5,016 bases of DNA from Paenibacillus sp. (GTDB lineage: Bacteria > Bacillota > Bacilli > Paenibacillales > Paenibacillaceae), in the NCBI GenBank assembly GCA_029256665.1, contig JAQSXN010000361.1:1-5016 (forward strand), in the 5' to 3' direction. The notes under the pieces were generated by a model. That model made no database searches. It was not told the DNA's origin and saw nothing but the letters and a program-made list of their open reading frames with translations. Shown piece after piece: positions 4,315 through 5,016 of this stretch. How positions within the stretch are numbered: position 1 is the stretch's first letter; each line of letters begins with the position of its first letter. The position numbers and the translations under genes were made by a program.

Positions 4315-5016
4315 TAGTGAGCCCCCCTTGCCGCGGCTTCCGTACGCCGCACTTCATCGACCGGAATATAATAATCGGTATTATAGGTAAACGATCTTGC
4401 CAGCATGCACGCGATGACGCCGGCCATGCCGGTGAAGATCATCCACTTCCAGTCCCAGACAAAGCCGAAGCCCGCAACGAACCAGCAGAGCGACATAATG
4501 AACGGGATGCCGGAGTTTCTTGGCATGTGGATCGGCTCCAGAGGAGCTTGCTCCGCCGCGATAACCTCCGGTGCATCCTTCTCGCCCCTGAGGGCGCGCT
4601 GCTTTTTCTCCCAGAAGTCGTCCTGGCTCGTAACGACAGGAACTCTGGCGAAGTTGTAGAGCGGCGCCGGCGATGGGATCGACCATTCCAGCGTGCGGCC
4701 GTCCCAGGCGTCGCCGGATGTTTCCTTCTTCAAGAATTTGATGCTGTGCGCGATCTGCCAGACTTGGAAGATAAACGCGATCCCCATCAGGAACGCCCCG
4801 ACCGTGGACACGACGTTAAGCGGCTGCCAGCCCATGTCGAAGTTGTATTCGTTGAAGCGGCGCGTCATGCCCATGAAACCAAGCGCGTATTGCGGCATGA
4901 AGCAGACGTAGAAGCCGATGTTCCAGAACCAGAACGCCCATTTGCCAAGGCCTTCGTGAAGCCTGAAGCCGAACATTTTGGGCCACCAGTAGTACAGACC
5001 CGCGAAGTAACCGAAC
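4314..5016 (-). CDS. qoxB: Quinol oxidase (cytochrome aa3-type) subunit I, QoxB, C-terminal 233 residues, cut by the right window edge
   Basis: Subunit I carries the low-spin heme and the heme-copper centre that reduces oxygen. The part with the His ligands lies beyond the window. The visible frame begins FGYFAGLYYWWPKMFGF, a conserved stretch of heme-copper oxidases, followed by NIGFYVCFMPQYALGFMGM and TRRFNEYN. Next is a membrane segment VVSTVGAFLMGIAFIFQVWQ, then the loop GDAWDGRTLEWSIPSPAPLYNF, which is cut here for length, and VPVV. The block EPIHMPRNSGIPF and two more membrane segments end in ARSFTYNTDYYIPVDEV. This IHMP-N-SG block and the two extra C-terminal helices are typical of quinol oxidases (QoxB/CyoB); subunit II, which would decide between quinol and cytochrome c, is not in view. 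The gene has no internal start near 4976; that Met is in mid-protein. Confidence 0.93.
   Translation of the reverse strand, partial: FGYFAGLYYWWPKMFGFRLHEGLGKWAFWFWNIGFYVCFMPQYALGFMGMTRRFNEYNFDMGWQPLNVVSTVGAFLMGIAFIFQVWQIAHSIKFLKKETSGDAWDGRTLEWSIPSPAPLYNFARVPVVTSQDDFWEKKQRALRGEKDAPEVIAAEQAPLEPIHMPRNSGIPFIMSLCWFVAGFGFVWDWKWMIFTGMAGVIACMLARSFTYNTDYYIPVDEVRRTEAAARGAH
4322..4329 (-). promoter_or_regulatory. Ribosome binding site of qoxC inside qoxB
   Basis: AAGGGGGG lies 7 bases before ATG 4314, within the last codons of qoxB. It supports the long QoxC form with the His-rich tail. Confidence 0.75.

Overview
The window looks like chromosomal DNA from a Gram-positive, probably Paenibacillus- or Cohnella-like bacterium (order Bacillales). 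The grounds are strong AGGAGG-type ribosome binding sites, intrinsic terminators with T-runs, moderately GC-rich coding sequence, and a qox-type heme-copper quinol oxidase operon whose subunits resemble Bacillus QoxB/C/D. The genus is inferred from general resemblance and was not tested by any search.

Left part (1-1463): the first 260 codons of selO, a protein adenylyltransferase of the SelO/YdiU family, run leftward off the window edge. Divergent from it is a GNAT-family N-acetyltransferase gene (909-1463). The 126 bp between them carries two back-to-back promoter-like sequences whose elements interleave. A 257-bp gap follows (1464-1720), holding a weak terminator candidate and a conspicuous imperfect hairpin (1551-1600).

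Middle part (1721-3075): four small genes, none assignable to a function. Three encode tiny membrane proteins: 83 aa on +, 87 aa on -, 80 aa on +. The fourth, on the minus strand, encodes a very unusual 88-aa protein with an Asp/Asn-rich N-terminal half and two Arg-rich amphipathic helices, which arose at least partly by an 81-bp internal duplication. Terminators at 1971-1993 and 2715-2763 separate the convergent pairs. Most starts are fixed by good ribosome binding sites.

Right part (3206-5016): the 3' part of a leftward quinol oxidase operon, in the order qoxB (C-terminal 233 aa), qoxC, qoxD, then a terminator. qoxB and qoxC overlap by one base (TAATG), and qoxC and qoxD are one base apart, so translational coupling is likely. 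QoxC and QoxD both have His/Gly-rich N-terminal tails. The oxidase takes electrons from menaquinol and pumps protons. The small genes next to it have no evident link to respiration.

No rRNA, tRNA, CRISPR array, insertion sequence or phage gene was seen. The best candidates for undescribed biology are the Arg-rich bipolar protein (2809-3075) with its upstream dyad, and the His-rich tails of the two oxidase subunits.
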